Below, piece after piece: positions 54,522-62,949 of a stretch of 64,000 nt of DNA. The notes below the pieces were generated by a model that was given only the letters and a program-made list of their open reading frames with translations, ran no database searches and was not told where the DNA came from. This DNA is from Sphingopyxis chilensis (GTDB taxonomy: Bacteria; Pseudomonadota; Alphaproteobacteria; Sphingomonadales; Sphingomonadaceae), in the NCBI RefSeq assembly GCF_035930445.1, contig NZ_CP142394.1, positions 405,501 through 469,500 on the forward strand, given 5' to 3'. Within the stretch, counting starts at the first letter, position 1, and each line of letters begins with the position of its first letter. The position numbers and the translations under genes are program-made.

Positions 54522-56099
54522 GTGAAATCCATATTGTCGCGTCGGGCGCTGCTGCTGGCGGGCGCGGGAACGGTCGCGCTGCCGCGTGTCGCCTTGGGGG
54601 CCACCCCGCGCACCAAGCCCAATATCATCGTCATCTATGCCGACGACCTCGGTTATGGCGATCTGGGTTGTTACGGCGCGACAAATCTCAAGACGCCCAA
54701 CGTGGACCGTCTCGCCGCCCGCGGGACGCGCTTCCTCAACGCCCATTCGCCCTCCGCCACCTGCACGCCGTCGCGCTATGCCCTGCTGACCGGCGATTAT
54801 GCCTGGCGCGCGTCGGGAACGCAGATCCTGCCAGGCGATGCCCCCGCGCTGATCCGCCCCGGCCAGTTCACCCTGCCGCATATGCTGAAAAAGGCGGGGT
54901 ATGCGACCGGGGTCGTGGGTAAATGGCACCTCGGCCTCGGCGACGGCAAGGTCGACTGGAACGGCGAGATCGCGCCGGGGCCGCTCGATGTCGGCTTCGA
55001 CTATGGCTATTTCATGCCCGCGACGCTCGACCGCGTGCCGACGGTGCTGATCGAGAACCGGCGCGTCGTGAACCTCGATCCCGCCGACCCGATCCGCGTC
55101 GATTACAAGGCCAAGGTCGGCGAGGAGCCGACCGGCGCCGAGCATCCCGAGCAGCTGAAGTTCAGGGGCGATCCCGAACATTCGAACACGATCGTCAACG
55201 GCATCAGCCGCATCGGTTACATGACCGGCGGCAACGCGGCGCGTTGGAAGGATGAAGAGCTGACCGACCAGTTGCTCGGCAAGGCGGTCGATTTCGTGAC
55301 CGCGCGCAGGGACAAGCCATTCTTCCTCTATTTCGCGATGAACGAGCCGCATGTCCCGCGCGCGCCGCATCCACGCTTCGCCGGCACATCGGGCATGGGG
55401 CCGCGCGGCGACGCGATCGTCCAGTTCGACTGGACCGTCGGCGCGTTGATGGACAAGCTCGCCGAGCTTGGCATCGCCGATGACACTCTCGTGATCCTCA
55501 GCAGCGACAATGGGCCGATCCTGTTCGACGGTTATGAGGACCAGGCGGTCGAACTGGCGGGTGAGCATAAGCCGTCGGGTCCGTACCAGAGCGGAAAATA
55601 CAGCATCTACGAAGGCGGGACGCGGGTGCCGATGATCGTCAGCTGGCCGGGGCATGTGCGTGAGGGTCACGTGTCGGAGGCGCTGGTCGATCATGTCGAT
55701 ATGGTTGCGTCGCTGGCGGCGCTGGTCGGGCAGGCGCTGCCGCGCGATGCCGCCGTCGACAGCTTCGACATGCTGGTGCCGCTGATGGGACGCAACGCGC
55801 GCGGCCGCGACCATGTGGTCGAGGATACCAAGCTGATGGTGACGACGGGGACCACCGTCGCGAGCAGCGGCGCGCGCATCCTTGCGCTGCGTGCCGGCGA
55901 CTGGAAATTCATTCGCGGCAGCGTCGAGCCGCACGAGTTTCATGGCAATGCGATCGGGACGCTGCCGCGGCACCAGCTCTACAATCTGGCGGGCGATCCC
56001 GGCGAGCGGGCGAACCTCGCGGACAAAATGCCCGACCTCACCGTGGAGCTGGCGGGCTGGCTCGACAAAATCGAAAAGGACGGCCGCAGCCGGCCGTGA
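54522..56099 (+). CDS. Exported Cys-type sulfatase (third), probable Tat substrate
   Basis: 525 aa, GTG start with AGGAGAGGG upstream. The N-terminus SRRALLLAGAGTVALPRVALG has a twin-arginine-like signal, unlike the other two sulfatases. NIIVIYADDLGYGDLGCYGA, modification site CTPSRYALLTGDYAWR with Cys81, GKWHLGLG, ILSSDNGPILFDGYED. The TGDYAWR and following SGTQILPGDA blocks resemble arylsulfatase A / N-acetylgalactosamine- or galactose-sulfatase-like enzymes, so it may act on sulfated galactose residues (inference). Confidence 0.92.
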   Translation: MKSILSRRALLLAGAGTVALPRVALGATPRTKPNIIVIYADDLGYGDLGCYGATNLKTPNVDRLAARGTRFLNAHSPSATCTPSRYALLTGDYAWRASGTQILPGDAPALIRPGQFTLPHMLKKAGYATGVVGKWHLGLGDGKVDWNGEIAPGPLDVGFDYGYFMPATLDRVPTVLIENRRVVNLDPADPIRVDYKAKVGEEPTGAEHPEQLKFRGDPEHSNTIVNGISRIGYMTGGNAARWKDEELTDQLLGKAVDFVTARRDKPFFLYFAMNEPHVPRAPHPRFAGTSGMGPRGDAIVQFDWTVGALMDKLAELGIADDTLVILSSDNGPILFDGYEDQAVELAGEHKPSGPYQSGKYSIYEGGTRVPMIVSWPGHVREGHVSEALVDHVDMVASLAALVGQALPRDAAVDSFDMLVPLMGRNARGRDHVVEDTKLMVTTGTTVASSGARILALRAGDWKFIRGSVEPHEFHGNAIGTLPRHQLYNLAGDPGERANLADKMPDLTVELAGWLDKIEKDGRSRP

Positions 56100-56121
56100 C
56101 CAGGATCATGAGGAGATGACG

Positions 56122-57243
56122 ATGCGGGGATTGTTGGCCGCCGTCGCGGCGCTCGCCTGCCTGCCGGGCGTAGCCCAGGCGCAGGGCGCGCTGGGGGCGA
56201 ATTACAACGAGCATTATGAGGACGTCGATTACCGCGACCTCGAAAAGGCCGACGCGCGCTGGGTCCGCCTGTTCGTGCCGATGCCGCAGCTCGACCGCGG
56301 CGCCGCCGACCATGGCGCGGTCAAGGCGATCCTCGATGCCCATGCGCGCGGCTACAAGACGATCCTGACGCTGAAATTTCCTTATAATCGCGGCGATTTC
56401 CCCAAGGCGGGCACGCCGGCGTTCGCGCGCGAACTGGCGCGTGTCGATGCGGTGCTTCCGCTCGTGGTCGGCAAGGTCGATATCCTCGTCGTCGGCAACG
56501 AACCCTATATCGAAAGCCGCGAGCAGGACCGCGACCTCGATCTCAACGCCTTTTACGAGGCGATGACAAAGCGCGTGATCGACTATCGCGCCAAGGCGTG
56601 CCCCGGCGACTGCAAGACCCGCCTCTATATGGGCGCGCTCAACCGGATGGATCTCAAGAAGAACCAGACCGCGTCGACCGAACGCTGGATGGCGTTCGTC
56701 AAGGCGACGCCCGAGCTCGACGGGGTCAACATCCACCCGCATATCCCGGCGATCGAGGCGTCGAAGCCCTTCCTCGACTATATCCTGCCGCGCATGCGGT
56801 CCGAGCAGACATTCATCGTCACCGAATTTTCGCTCATCTGGTGGTGGCAGCAGAATATGAAGGGCGTCGTCGCGCCGGCCTTTGCCGACAAATATCAGGC
56901 ACCGCGCACCGCGCAGAACTGGCAGATCATCAAGGCGGCGCTCGAAACGCCGTTCCCCAAGGCGCAATGGGACGACTTCCTGCGGATGAGCCCGTGGTTC
57001 GAGAACCGCAAACATTATGTCGCGAACCAGATGAAGATGTTCCGCGACACCGGCCGGCTCGCAGTCGCGACCTATGGCTTCAAGCAGGGACGTTCGATGT
57101 CGAACAATTTCGGTCCCGACAAGACGCCGTGGCTGATCAACAGCGTGTTCGCGCCGGCGACGATCCGCAAGAATGCGGACGGCAGCGCCGCGCCCAACTA
57201 TACGATATTCGACGACTTCAAGGCGCTCCAGAAGGGTAAATGA
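56122..57243 (+). CDS. Putative clan GH-A glycoside hydrolase (second paralogue)
   Basis: 373 aa from the ATG at 56122 with AGGAGA upstream. Signal peptide 1-21 (LLAAVAALACLPGVAQA). Same architecture as the first paralogue, with Glu127 in VVGNEPY and Glu235 in IVTEFSLIWWWQQN; also GVNIHPHIPAIE. The C-terminal third (QNWQIIKAALETPFPKAQWD onward) is almost identical in the two, down to the DNA, so duplication or gene conversion is recent. Its stop overlaps the GH43-like start by 4 bp. Confidence 0.62.
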   Translation: MRGLLAAVAALACLPGVAQAQGALGANYNEHYEDVDYRDLEKADARWVRLFVPMPQLDRGAADHGAVKAILDAHARGYKTILTLKFPYNRGDFPKAGTPAFARELARVDAVLPLVVGKVDILVVGNEPYIESREQDRDLDLNAFYEAMTKRVIDYRAKACPGDCKTRLYMGALNRMDLKKNQTASTERWMAFVKATPELDGVNIHPHIPAIEASKPFLDYILPRMRSEQTFIVTEFSLIWWWQQNMKGVVAPAFADKYQAPRTAQNWQIIKAALETPFPKAQWDDFLRMSPWFENRKHYVANQMKMFRDTGRLAVATYGFKQGRSMSNNFGPDKTPWLINSVFAPATIRKNADGSAAPNYTIFDDFKALQKGK

Positions 57244-59147
57244 CCGTGCAGATGAAGACCTGGATCACCGGCCTGACGCTGGCGGCGCTGTCGCTGGCGC
57301 CGTCGGCCGAAGCGCAACAGAAGCTGAAGAGTGCCGTCGCCGACGATATCTTCGCCGACCACCCGTCGATGGACAAGAATGCGACGGTGATGCCCGCCGC
57401 AGACGCCAAGCCGGTTGCCGCGATCTTTGCCGAACGGCCGATCGGCGACGCGTCGGTCGCGCGGCTGCCGGGGGGCGGGTGGATCCTCACCGGCACGAGC
57501 CTGCGTAGCGGCGCGCGGCACGGCGTCGAACTGTGGACCTCGCCCGACGCGGCGACATGGACGCGCATCGGCCCGGCCAGGATTTCGGGCGAGGGCATCG
57601 CGCCCGGCGACGTGTCCGAACGCTATCTAGCCCCGTCTGTGACGGTTGCGGGCGACAAGCTGTATCTGGCTTTTTCCGACAAGACCGGTTGCGCGCGCGT
57701 CGCGACGGGGCTTGCGGCGCAGCCGGGGGGTGCGTTCAAGGCTTCGCCGTGCCTCGTTGATGGTGCGTCCGACGTGTCACTGTTCGTCGATACGGACGGC
57801 ACCGGCTATCTACTCTGGGGTGGCGGCTCGATTGCGAAGCTGGCTCCGGGTTTCGGCAAGCTCGCCGAAGCGCCGCGCTTCCTCAAACCCGATCAGGCGC
57901 TGTTCGCCAAGCATCCGCCGGTCGGCAAGGATTGGCCGGTACGCACCCGCGTCGGCACGCGCGGCGCGGCGATGGTCCGCGACGGCGACCGCTATGTCCT
58001 TGCCGCGAGCGAGGTCACGGGACGGATGCGCACCGCGACCGAGGATTTGTTCGTGGCAGAGGCGCCAACGCCCTACGGTCCGTTCACGATGCGCGCGCTC
58101 GCGGTGCCGCACGCCGGCCGCGGGTCGCTGGTGCGGCTCGACGATGATCGGCTCGCCGCGGTCTATAACCCCAAATGCGACGATGGCTTTGCGATGTTCT
58201 GCGAACAGGTCGGGCTTGTGCCACTCGAACGCGCGCCCGACGGGCGGCTGCGGCAGGCGGCGTCGGTGATCACCGAGGACAGTGCGGTCGCCGCGCGCAA
58301 GGCGCTGGTGACCAGCGAGACGATGCGCGACCCTTCGGTGACGCTCGGCGGCGACGGCTTCTACTATCTCGTCGGCACGCTCGACGGCTATGGCTATCAC
58401 AAGCCCGATGGCGGGGTGAAGCTATGGCGCTCGTCGGACCTCAAGCAGTGGGACGAGGTCGGCTTCATCTGGAAGTGGGAGGGCATGGGCTATGATTTCG
58501 GCAAGAATATCGCCGAGCTCTGGGCGCCCGAGATCATGTGGTCGGCGCGCGACAAAACCTATTATCTCGCCTTTTCGGTGATGGAGAAGGGCGTCGGCGG
58601 CAAGACCTGGCTCTATCGCTCGACGACCGGGAAGGCCGATGGGCCTTATGAAAATGTCACCAAAAGCTTCTTCGTCAAAGGCATCGACGGCTTTCCGTTC
58701 GAGGATGACGACGGCCTTTATTTCCTGTGGGGCGGTGGCAGCATCGGAAAACTCAACGCCGCGCGCAGCGGCTTCGAGGGGCCGGTGCGCAAACTTGTCG
58801 ACGCCGACGGCGACCATGTCGGTTATGAAGGAAACGGGCTGATCAAGGCGAACGGCGTCTATTTCCTGACCGGCGCCGAATGGCACGGGCCGCTGCGCAC
58901 GCATGGCACCTACGACATGATGTACGGCACCTCGAAGAGCCTGTTCGGTCCCTATACGCAGCGCCGCATGGGGGCGCCGCACGGCGGCCATGGCACGGCA
59001 TTCCGCGATAAGCAGGGTCGCTATTGGTACACGATGTTCGGCAACGACCCGACCGCGCCCTGGCGTATGCACTTCGGGCTGGTGCCGATCGATATCGGCG
59101 ATACCGAATCGATCGGCATCCCGCGGATCGGCGCCGCGCGCGACTAG
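57240..59147 (+). CDS. Two-domain GH43-like glycoside hydrolase
   Basis: 635 aa, ATGA overlap with the previous gene; another ATG is at 57252. Signal peptide to about residue 25. It contains two five-bladed-propeller-like halves. The second half (from about 355) has the GH43 marks: Asp364 in RDPSVTLGGDGFYYLVGTLD, Glu431 in ELWAPEIMW, and FPFEDDDGLYFLWGGG. In the first half the matching places read GDASVARLPGGGW and ERYLAPSV, so it may be degenerate or bind a different residue. GH43 enzymes release arabinose, xylose or galactose. It ends the operon before a strong terminator. Confidence 0.85.
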   Translation: MTVQMKTWITGLTLAALSLAPSAEAQQKLKSAVADDIFADHPSMDKNATVMPAADAKPVAAIFAERPIGDASVARLPGGGWILTGTSLRSGARHGVELWTSPDAATWTRIGPARISGEGIAPGDVSERYLAPSVTVAGDKLYLAFSDKTGCARVATGLAAQPGGAFKASPCLVDGASDVSLFVDTDGTGYLLWGGGSIAKLAPGFGKLAEAPRFLKPDQALFAKHPPVGKDWPVRTRVGTRGAAMVRDGDRYVLAASEVTGRMRTATEDLFVAEAPTPYGPFTMRALAVPHAGRGSLVRLDDDRLAAVYNPKCDDGFAMFCEQVGLVPLERAPDGRLRQAASVITEDSAVAARKALVTSETMRDPSVTLGGDGFYYLVGTLDGYGYHKPDGGVKLWRSSDLKQWDEVGFIWKWEGMGYDFGKNIAELWAPEIMWSARDKTYYLAFSVMEKGVGGKTWLYRSTTGKADGPYENVTKSFFVKGIDGFPFEDDDGLYFLWGGGSIGKLNAARSGFEGPVRKLVDADGDHVGYEGNGLIKANGVYFLTGAEWHGPLRTHGTYDMMYGTSKSLFGPYTQRRMGAPHGGHGTAFRDKQGRYWYTMFGNDPTAPWRMHFGLVPIDIGDTESIGIPRIGAARD

Positions 59148-59180
59148 GTGCGCCCCTCACTATTTTCGTCTGCACACCCA

Positions 59181-59218
59181 AAGGCCCGCCGTCCCTTTCA
59201 AAGGCGGGCCTTTTTTTT
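59181..59218 (+). terminator. Intrinsic terminator
   Basis: A 10-bp stem AAGGCCCGCC / GGCGGGCCTT with a 12-nt loop, followed by a run of eight T (59211-59218). It ends the GH-sulfatase-GH43 transcript; the stem would also serve the convergent dehydrogenase gene. Confidence 0.95.
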
Positions 59219-59240
59219 CAGCGATTGGGATGCGTGCTTG

Positions 59241-60161
59241 TCAGAACTGGAACAGGGCGACCGTGCGCCGTTCGGCGACGAGGAAGGCGTCGGCGACAAG
59301 CTGGAGCGGGCGGATGTCGACGTCGCTCTTGCCCGCCGCGACCAGTTCGGCGAAGCGGGAATAGAGGCGCGGATATTCACGATCCGCGCCGGTCGCGGGT
59401 TCGCCGCCCGGCAGTTCGAGCACGCTGCCGCCCATCGACAGGCGCAACATGCCGGCATCGGTTTCAACCTCGATGTCCCAGCTCTGCGGCCCGGTTTGCA
59501 GGAAATCAAGGTCGGCGGTGACCGTGGCATCGCCGCTGCGCATCGCCATCGTCGCGCCGATCGGCGAACTGCGGCCATCCGGAATGTCGATCCGCGCCGC
59601 GTCGAGCAGCAGCGGCGCGGGGAGGATCGCGGTCATGATTGACAGCGCGTTGATGCCGGGGTCGAAGACGCCGAAGCCGCCGGCTTCGAGAATCCATTCC
59701 TGCCCCGGATGCCAGCGCCGGATGTCTTCCTTCCACCGGATATGCGCGGTGCGGATCTGCTTGTCGGCCAGCCAGTCCCTCGCAGCAGCGACGCCCGCGG
59801 CCTCGCGCGAATGCCAGGTCGCGAACAGGGTGACGCCGCGCGCGCGGGCGTGGTCGGCGAGCGCGGTGATCTCGGTCGTGGTTGCTGCGGGCGGCTTTTC
59901 GAGCATGACATGCAGCCCCGCGTCGATCGCCGCCGCCGCGATCGCATGGCGGCCGACGGGCGGGGTGCAGATCGAAACCGCGTCGAGCGCATGATCGGTC
60001 GCGATCATTTCCGCGATATCGGTATGGCCCGGCACGCCGTCGAGCCGTGCATGGCGGCTAGCGGTGGCGACAAGCCGGTATCGATCGTCCGCGTCGATGG
60101 CCGGAAGATGCTGATCGCGCGCTATTTTTCCAATTCCGACCAATCCCAGGCGAATCATCAT
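59241..60161 (-). CDS. Gfo/Idh/MocA-family aldose 1-dehydrogenase (galactose or L-arabinose type)
   Basis: 306 aa. Rossmann start LGLVGIGKIARDQHLPAI, then VSICTPPVGRHAIAAAAIDA and MLEKPPAATTTE. The block KEDIRRWHPGQEWILEAGGF and FDPGINALSIM is like D-galactose 1-dehydrogenase of Pseudomonas and L-arabinose 1-dehydrogenase of Azospirillum. It oxidises the sugar to its lactone with NAD(P)+. It is divergent from the aldonate dehydratase and lactonase genes, which supply the next steps. Two adjacent ATGs (60161, 60158). Confidence 0.85.
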   Translation of the reverse strand: MMIRLGLVGIGKIARDQHLPAIDADDRYRLVATASRHARLDGVPGHTDIAEMIATDHALDAVSICTPPVGRHAIAAAAIDAGLHVMLEKPPAATTTEITALADHARARGVTLFATWHSREAAGVAAARDWLADKQIRTAHIRWKEDIRRWHPGQEWILEAGGFGVFDPGINALSIMTAILPAPLLLDAARIDIPDGRSSPIGATMAMRSGDATVTADLDFLQTGPQSWDIEVETDAGMLRLSMGGSVLELPGGEPATGADREYPRLYSRFAELVAAGKSDVDIRPLQLVADAFLVAERRTVALFQF

Positions 60162-60270
60162 TCTTCATCCCATTTTTATTTGTCTGATATATATGCTTCC
60201 TATCTGTGCCGGTTCAGGTTATCAACCGATTCCGGCCTTGGGCTGAAAATGTGCATCGAGAAGGATATAT
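60162..60270. promoter_or_regulatory. Divergent promoter region of the sugar-oxidation genes
   Basis: AT-rich 109 bp with TGTCTGATATATAT (60181-60194) and TATCTG (60201-60206), both related to the candidate operator motif of this locus. AAGGATATAT precedes the ATG at 60271. Confidence 0.45.
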
Positions 60271-62082
60271 ATGGGAGACGGGGCGAAAACGCGGCCAGAA
60301 GGCAAGGCAGGGTTGCGGTCGCGTGCCTGGTTCGACAACCCGGACAACCCGGATATGACGGCGCTCTATCTTGAGCGATATCTGAACTATGGTTTCAGCA
60401 TCGACGAATTGCAGTCGGGGCGCCCGATCATCGGCATCGCCCAGACCGGCAGCGACCTGACTCCGTGCAACCGCCACCACATCGAGCTCGCGAAGCGCGT
60501 CCGCGACGGGATTCGCGACGCGGGCGGCATCGCGATCGAATTTCCGACGCATCCGATCCAGGAAACCGGCAAGCGCCCGACCGCTGGGCTCGACCGCAAC
60601 CTCCAGTATCTCAGCCTTGTCGAGGCGATTCATGGCTATCCGCTCGACGGCGTGGTGCTGACGATCGGGTGCGACAAGACCACGCCCGCGTGCCTGATGG
60701 CGGCGGCGACGGTGAATCTGCCGGCGATCGCGCTGTCGGTCGGCCCGATGCTCAACGGTTGGTTCAAGGGCGAGCGCACCGGGTCGGGAACGATCGTGTG
60801 GAAAGCCCGCGAACTGCTCGCGGCGGGCGAGATCGACTATAAGGGCTTCCTCGAGCTCGTCGCCTCCTCGGCGCCGTCGACCGGCTGGTGCAACACGATG
60901 GGCACCGCGACGACGATGAACTCGCTGACCGAGGCGCTCGGCATGTCGCTGCCCGGATCGGCCGCGATCCCCGCGCCTTATCGCGACCGGCAGGAATGCG
61001 CGTATCGCACGGGCATGCAGATCGTCGAGATGGTTCTCGCCGACCGCAAGCCGAGCGATATTTTAACTCGCACCGCCTTCCTCAATGCGATCCGCGTCAA
61101 TTCGGCGATCGGCGGATCGACCAACGCGCCGATCCATCTCAACGCGATCGCGCGCCATATCGGCGTCGAACTGACGCTCGAGGATTGGGAGGCGCAAGGC
61201 GCCGACGTGCCGCTGATCGTCAATCTGCAACCGGCGGGCAGCTATCTGGCCGAGGATTTCTATCGCGCGGGCGGTGTCCCCGCGGTGATGGGGCAGTTGC
61301 TGCGCGCTGGGCTGATCGATGGCGAAGCGTTGACCGCCAACGGCCAGACGGTGGCGGCGAATATCGGCGAGGCCGATACGCAGGATATCGATATCATCCG
61401 CAAACTCGACGCACCGCTGAAGCCTGCGGCGGGGCTGACCGTGCTGCGCGGCAATCTGTTCGACAATGCGGTGATGAAGCTCAGCGTCATTTCGCCCGAG
61501 TTCCGGGAACGTTATCTAAGCAATGCGGCGGATCCCGACGCGTTCGAGGGTGTCGCGATCGTGTTCGACGGGCCCGAAGATTATCATAGCCGCATCGACG
61601 ATCCGGCGCTTGGTGCCGACGCCAATTCGATCCTGATCATGCGCGGCGCCGGGCCGATCGGCTATCCGGGCGGCGCCGAGGTCGTGAACATGCGCCCGCC
61701 CGCGGCCCTGATACAGGGCGGCGTCCACGCGCTGCCGTGCATCGGCGACGGGCGCCAATCGGGGACCAGCGGCAGCCCGTCGATCCTGAACGCGGCGCCC
61801 GAAGCGGTTGTCGGCGGCGGACTGGCTCTTGTCCGGACCGGGGATCGCATCCGTATCGACCTTGCCAAGCGCACGGCGAACATGCTCGTCGACGACGCCG
61901 AGCTCGAACGCCGCCGCGCCGCGCTCAAGGCCGATCCCGACTATATGCCGCCCGCGCAGACGCCGTGGCAGGAAATCCACCGCGCGCTGACCGGGCAGTT
62001 CGACGGCGGCGCGGTCCTCGAAATGGCGGTCAAATATCAGCGCGTCGCGCAGACGCATGGATTGCCGAGAGACAGCCACTGA
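60271..62082 (+). CDS. IlvD/EDD-family aldonate dehydratase (arabinonate/galactonate type)
   Basis: 603 aa. Iron-sulfur cysteines in [22 protein letters not shown] and [13 protein letters not shown]; the C-terminal signature [20 protein letters not shown] with [17 protein letters not shown] is that of sugar-acid dehydratases (L-arabinonate, D-xylonate, D-galactonate and fuconate groups). It removes water from the aldonate to give a 2-keto-3-deoxy acid. TGATG overlap with the lactonase gene. The exact sugar cannot be chosen from sequence alone. Confidence 0.9.
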   Translation: MGDGAKTRPEGKAGLRSRAWFDNPDNPDMTALYLERYLNYGFSIDELQSGRPIIGIAQTGSDLTPCNRHHIELAKRVRDGIRDAGGIAIEFPTHPIQETGKRPTAGLDRNLQYLSLVEAIHGYPLDGVVLTIGCDKTTPACLMAAATVNLPAIALSVGPMLNGWFKGERTGSGTIVWKARELLAAGEIDYKGFLELVASSAPSTGWCNTMGTATTMNSLTEALGMSLPGSAAIPAPYRDRQECAYRTGMQIVEMVLADRKPSDILTRTAFLNAIRVNSAIGGSTNAPIHLNAIARHIGVELTLEDWEAQGADVPLIVNLQPAGSYLAEDFYRAGGVPAVMGQLLRAGLIDGEALTANGQTVAANIGEADTQDIDIIRKLDAPLKPAAGLTVLRGNLFDNAVMKLSVISPEFRERYLSNAADPDAFEGVAIVFDGPEDYHSRIDDPALGADANSILIMRGAGPIGYPGGAEVVNMRPPAALIQGGVHALPCIGDGRQSGTSGSPSILNAAPEAVVGGGLALVRTGDRIRIDLAKRTANMLVDDAELERRRAALKADPDYMPPAQTPWQEIHRALTGQFDGGAVLEMAVKYQRVAQTHGLPRDSH

Positions 62083-62936
62083 TGTCCGATGTGCGGGTGA
62101 TCGCGCGCGACGGGCGCGACCGGCTGGGCGAAGGCCCGATGTGGTCGGCGCGGCACGATGCGCTGTTCTGGGTCGATATCCTCGGCCGGCGGATCAACCG
62201 CATGGCGCTGGCGGACGGGCGCGTCGACAGTTTCGACCAGCCGCATTACGCAGCCTGGATCATCGAGCGCGAGGCGGGCGGCTTCGTTGCGGGGATCGGC
62301 CGCGATATCGTCCGGATCGACCTTGAGGCCGACGAACGGGAGCCGATCGTATCGGTCGATCCGCGCAACGCCGGTAATCGGCTGAACGATGCGAAAGCAG
62401 ATGCGCGCGGCCGGATCTGGGCCGGGACGATGCCGGTCACCTGCGACCGGCCCTCGGGCGCCTTCTATCGCCTCGATCCGGACGGCGCGCTGGCGCAGGT
62501 CGACGGGCCCTATACGATCGCCAACGGTCCGGCGATCGATCCGGACGGCGCCTTCCTGCTACACACCGACACCGCGCGCGGGACGATCTTTCGTTTCGAT
62601 GTTCGGGACGACGGCTCGCTCGGCGAGGCCGCGCCCTTCATCGTCTTCGACGAGCAATGGGGCAATCCCGACGGGATGACCTTCGACGCCGAAGGCGGCT
62701 TGTGGGTCGCCTGTTGGGGGGCTTCGCGCGTCATGCGCTTTGCGCCCGACGGTGCGCCCGATCGTCATATCGACCTTCCTGCGTCGCAAATCACCAGCTG
62801 CACCTTTGCCGGCCCCCATCTCGACCGGCTGTTCGTAACCTCGGCGTCTGATGGCGTGACCGAGGAACATGGCGGCGCCTTGTTCGAGGTCGATCCGGGG
62901 TGTCGCGGCCTGCCGACGCTGAAATATAAGGGTTAG
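62082..62936 (+). CDS. SMP-30/gluconolactonase-family sugar lactonase
   Basis: 284 aa from the ATG at 62082. Six-bladed propeller with metal ligands Glu in RLGEGPMW (about residue 17), Asn in NRLNDAKAD (about 103) and Asp in GNPDGMTF (about 200). ARGRIWAGTM and DGMTFDAEGGLWVACWGASR are typical. It hydrolyses the lactone made by the 1-dehydrogenase to the free aldonic acid. Between the dehydratase and aldose epimerase genes. Confidence 0.92.
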   Translation: MSDVRVIARDGRDRLGEGPMWSARHDALFWVDILGRRINRMALADGRVDSFDQPHYAAWIIEREAGGFVAGIGRDIVRIDLEADEREPIVSVDPRNAGNRLNDAKADARGRIWAGTMPVTCDRPSGAFYRLDPDGALAQVDGPYTIANGPAIDPDGAFLLHTDTARGTIFRFDVRDDGSLGEAAPFIVFDEQWGNPDGMTFDAEGGLWVACWGASRVMRFAPDGAPDRHIDLPASQITSCTFAGPHLDRLFVTSASDGVTEEHGGALFEVDPGCRGLPTLKYKG

Positions 62937-62949
62937 AGGAGTGAAGAAG

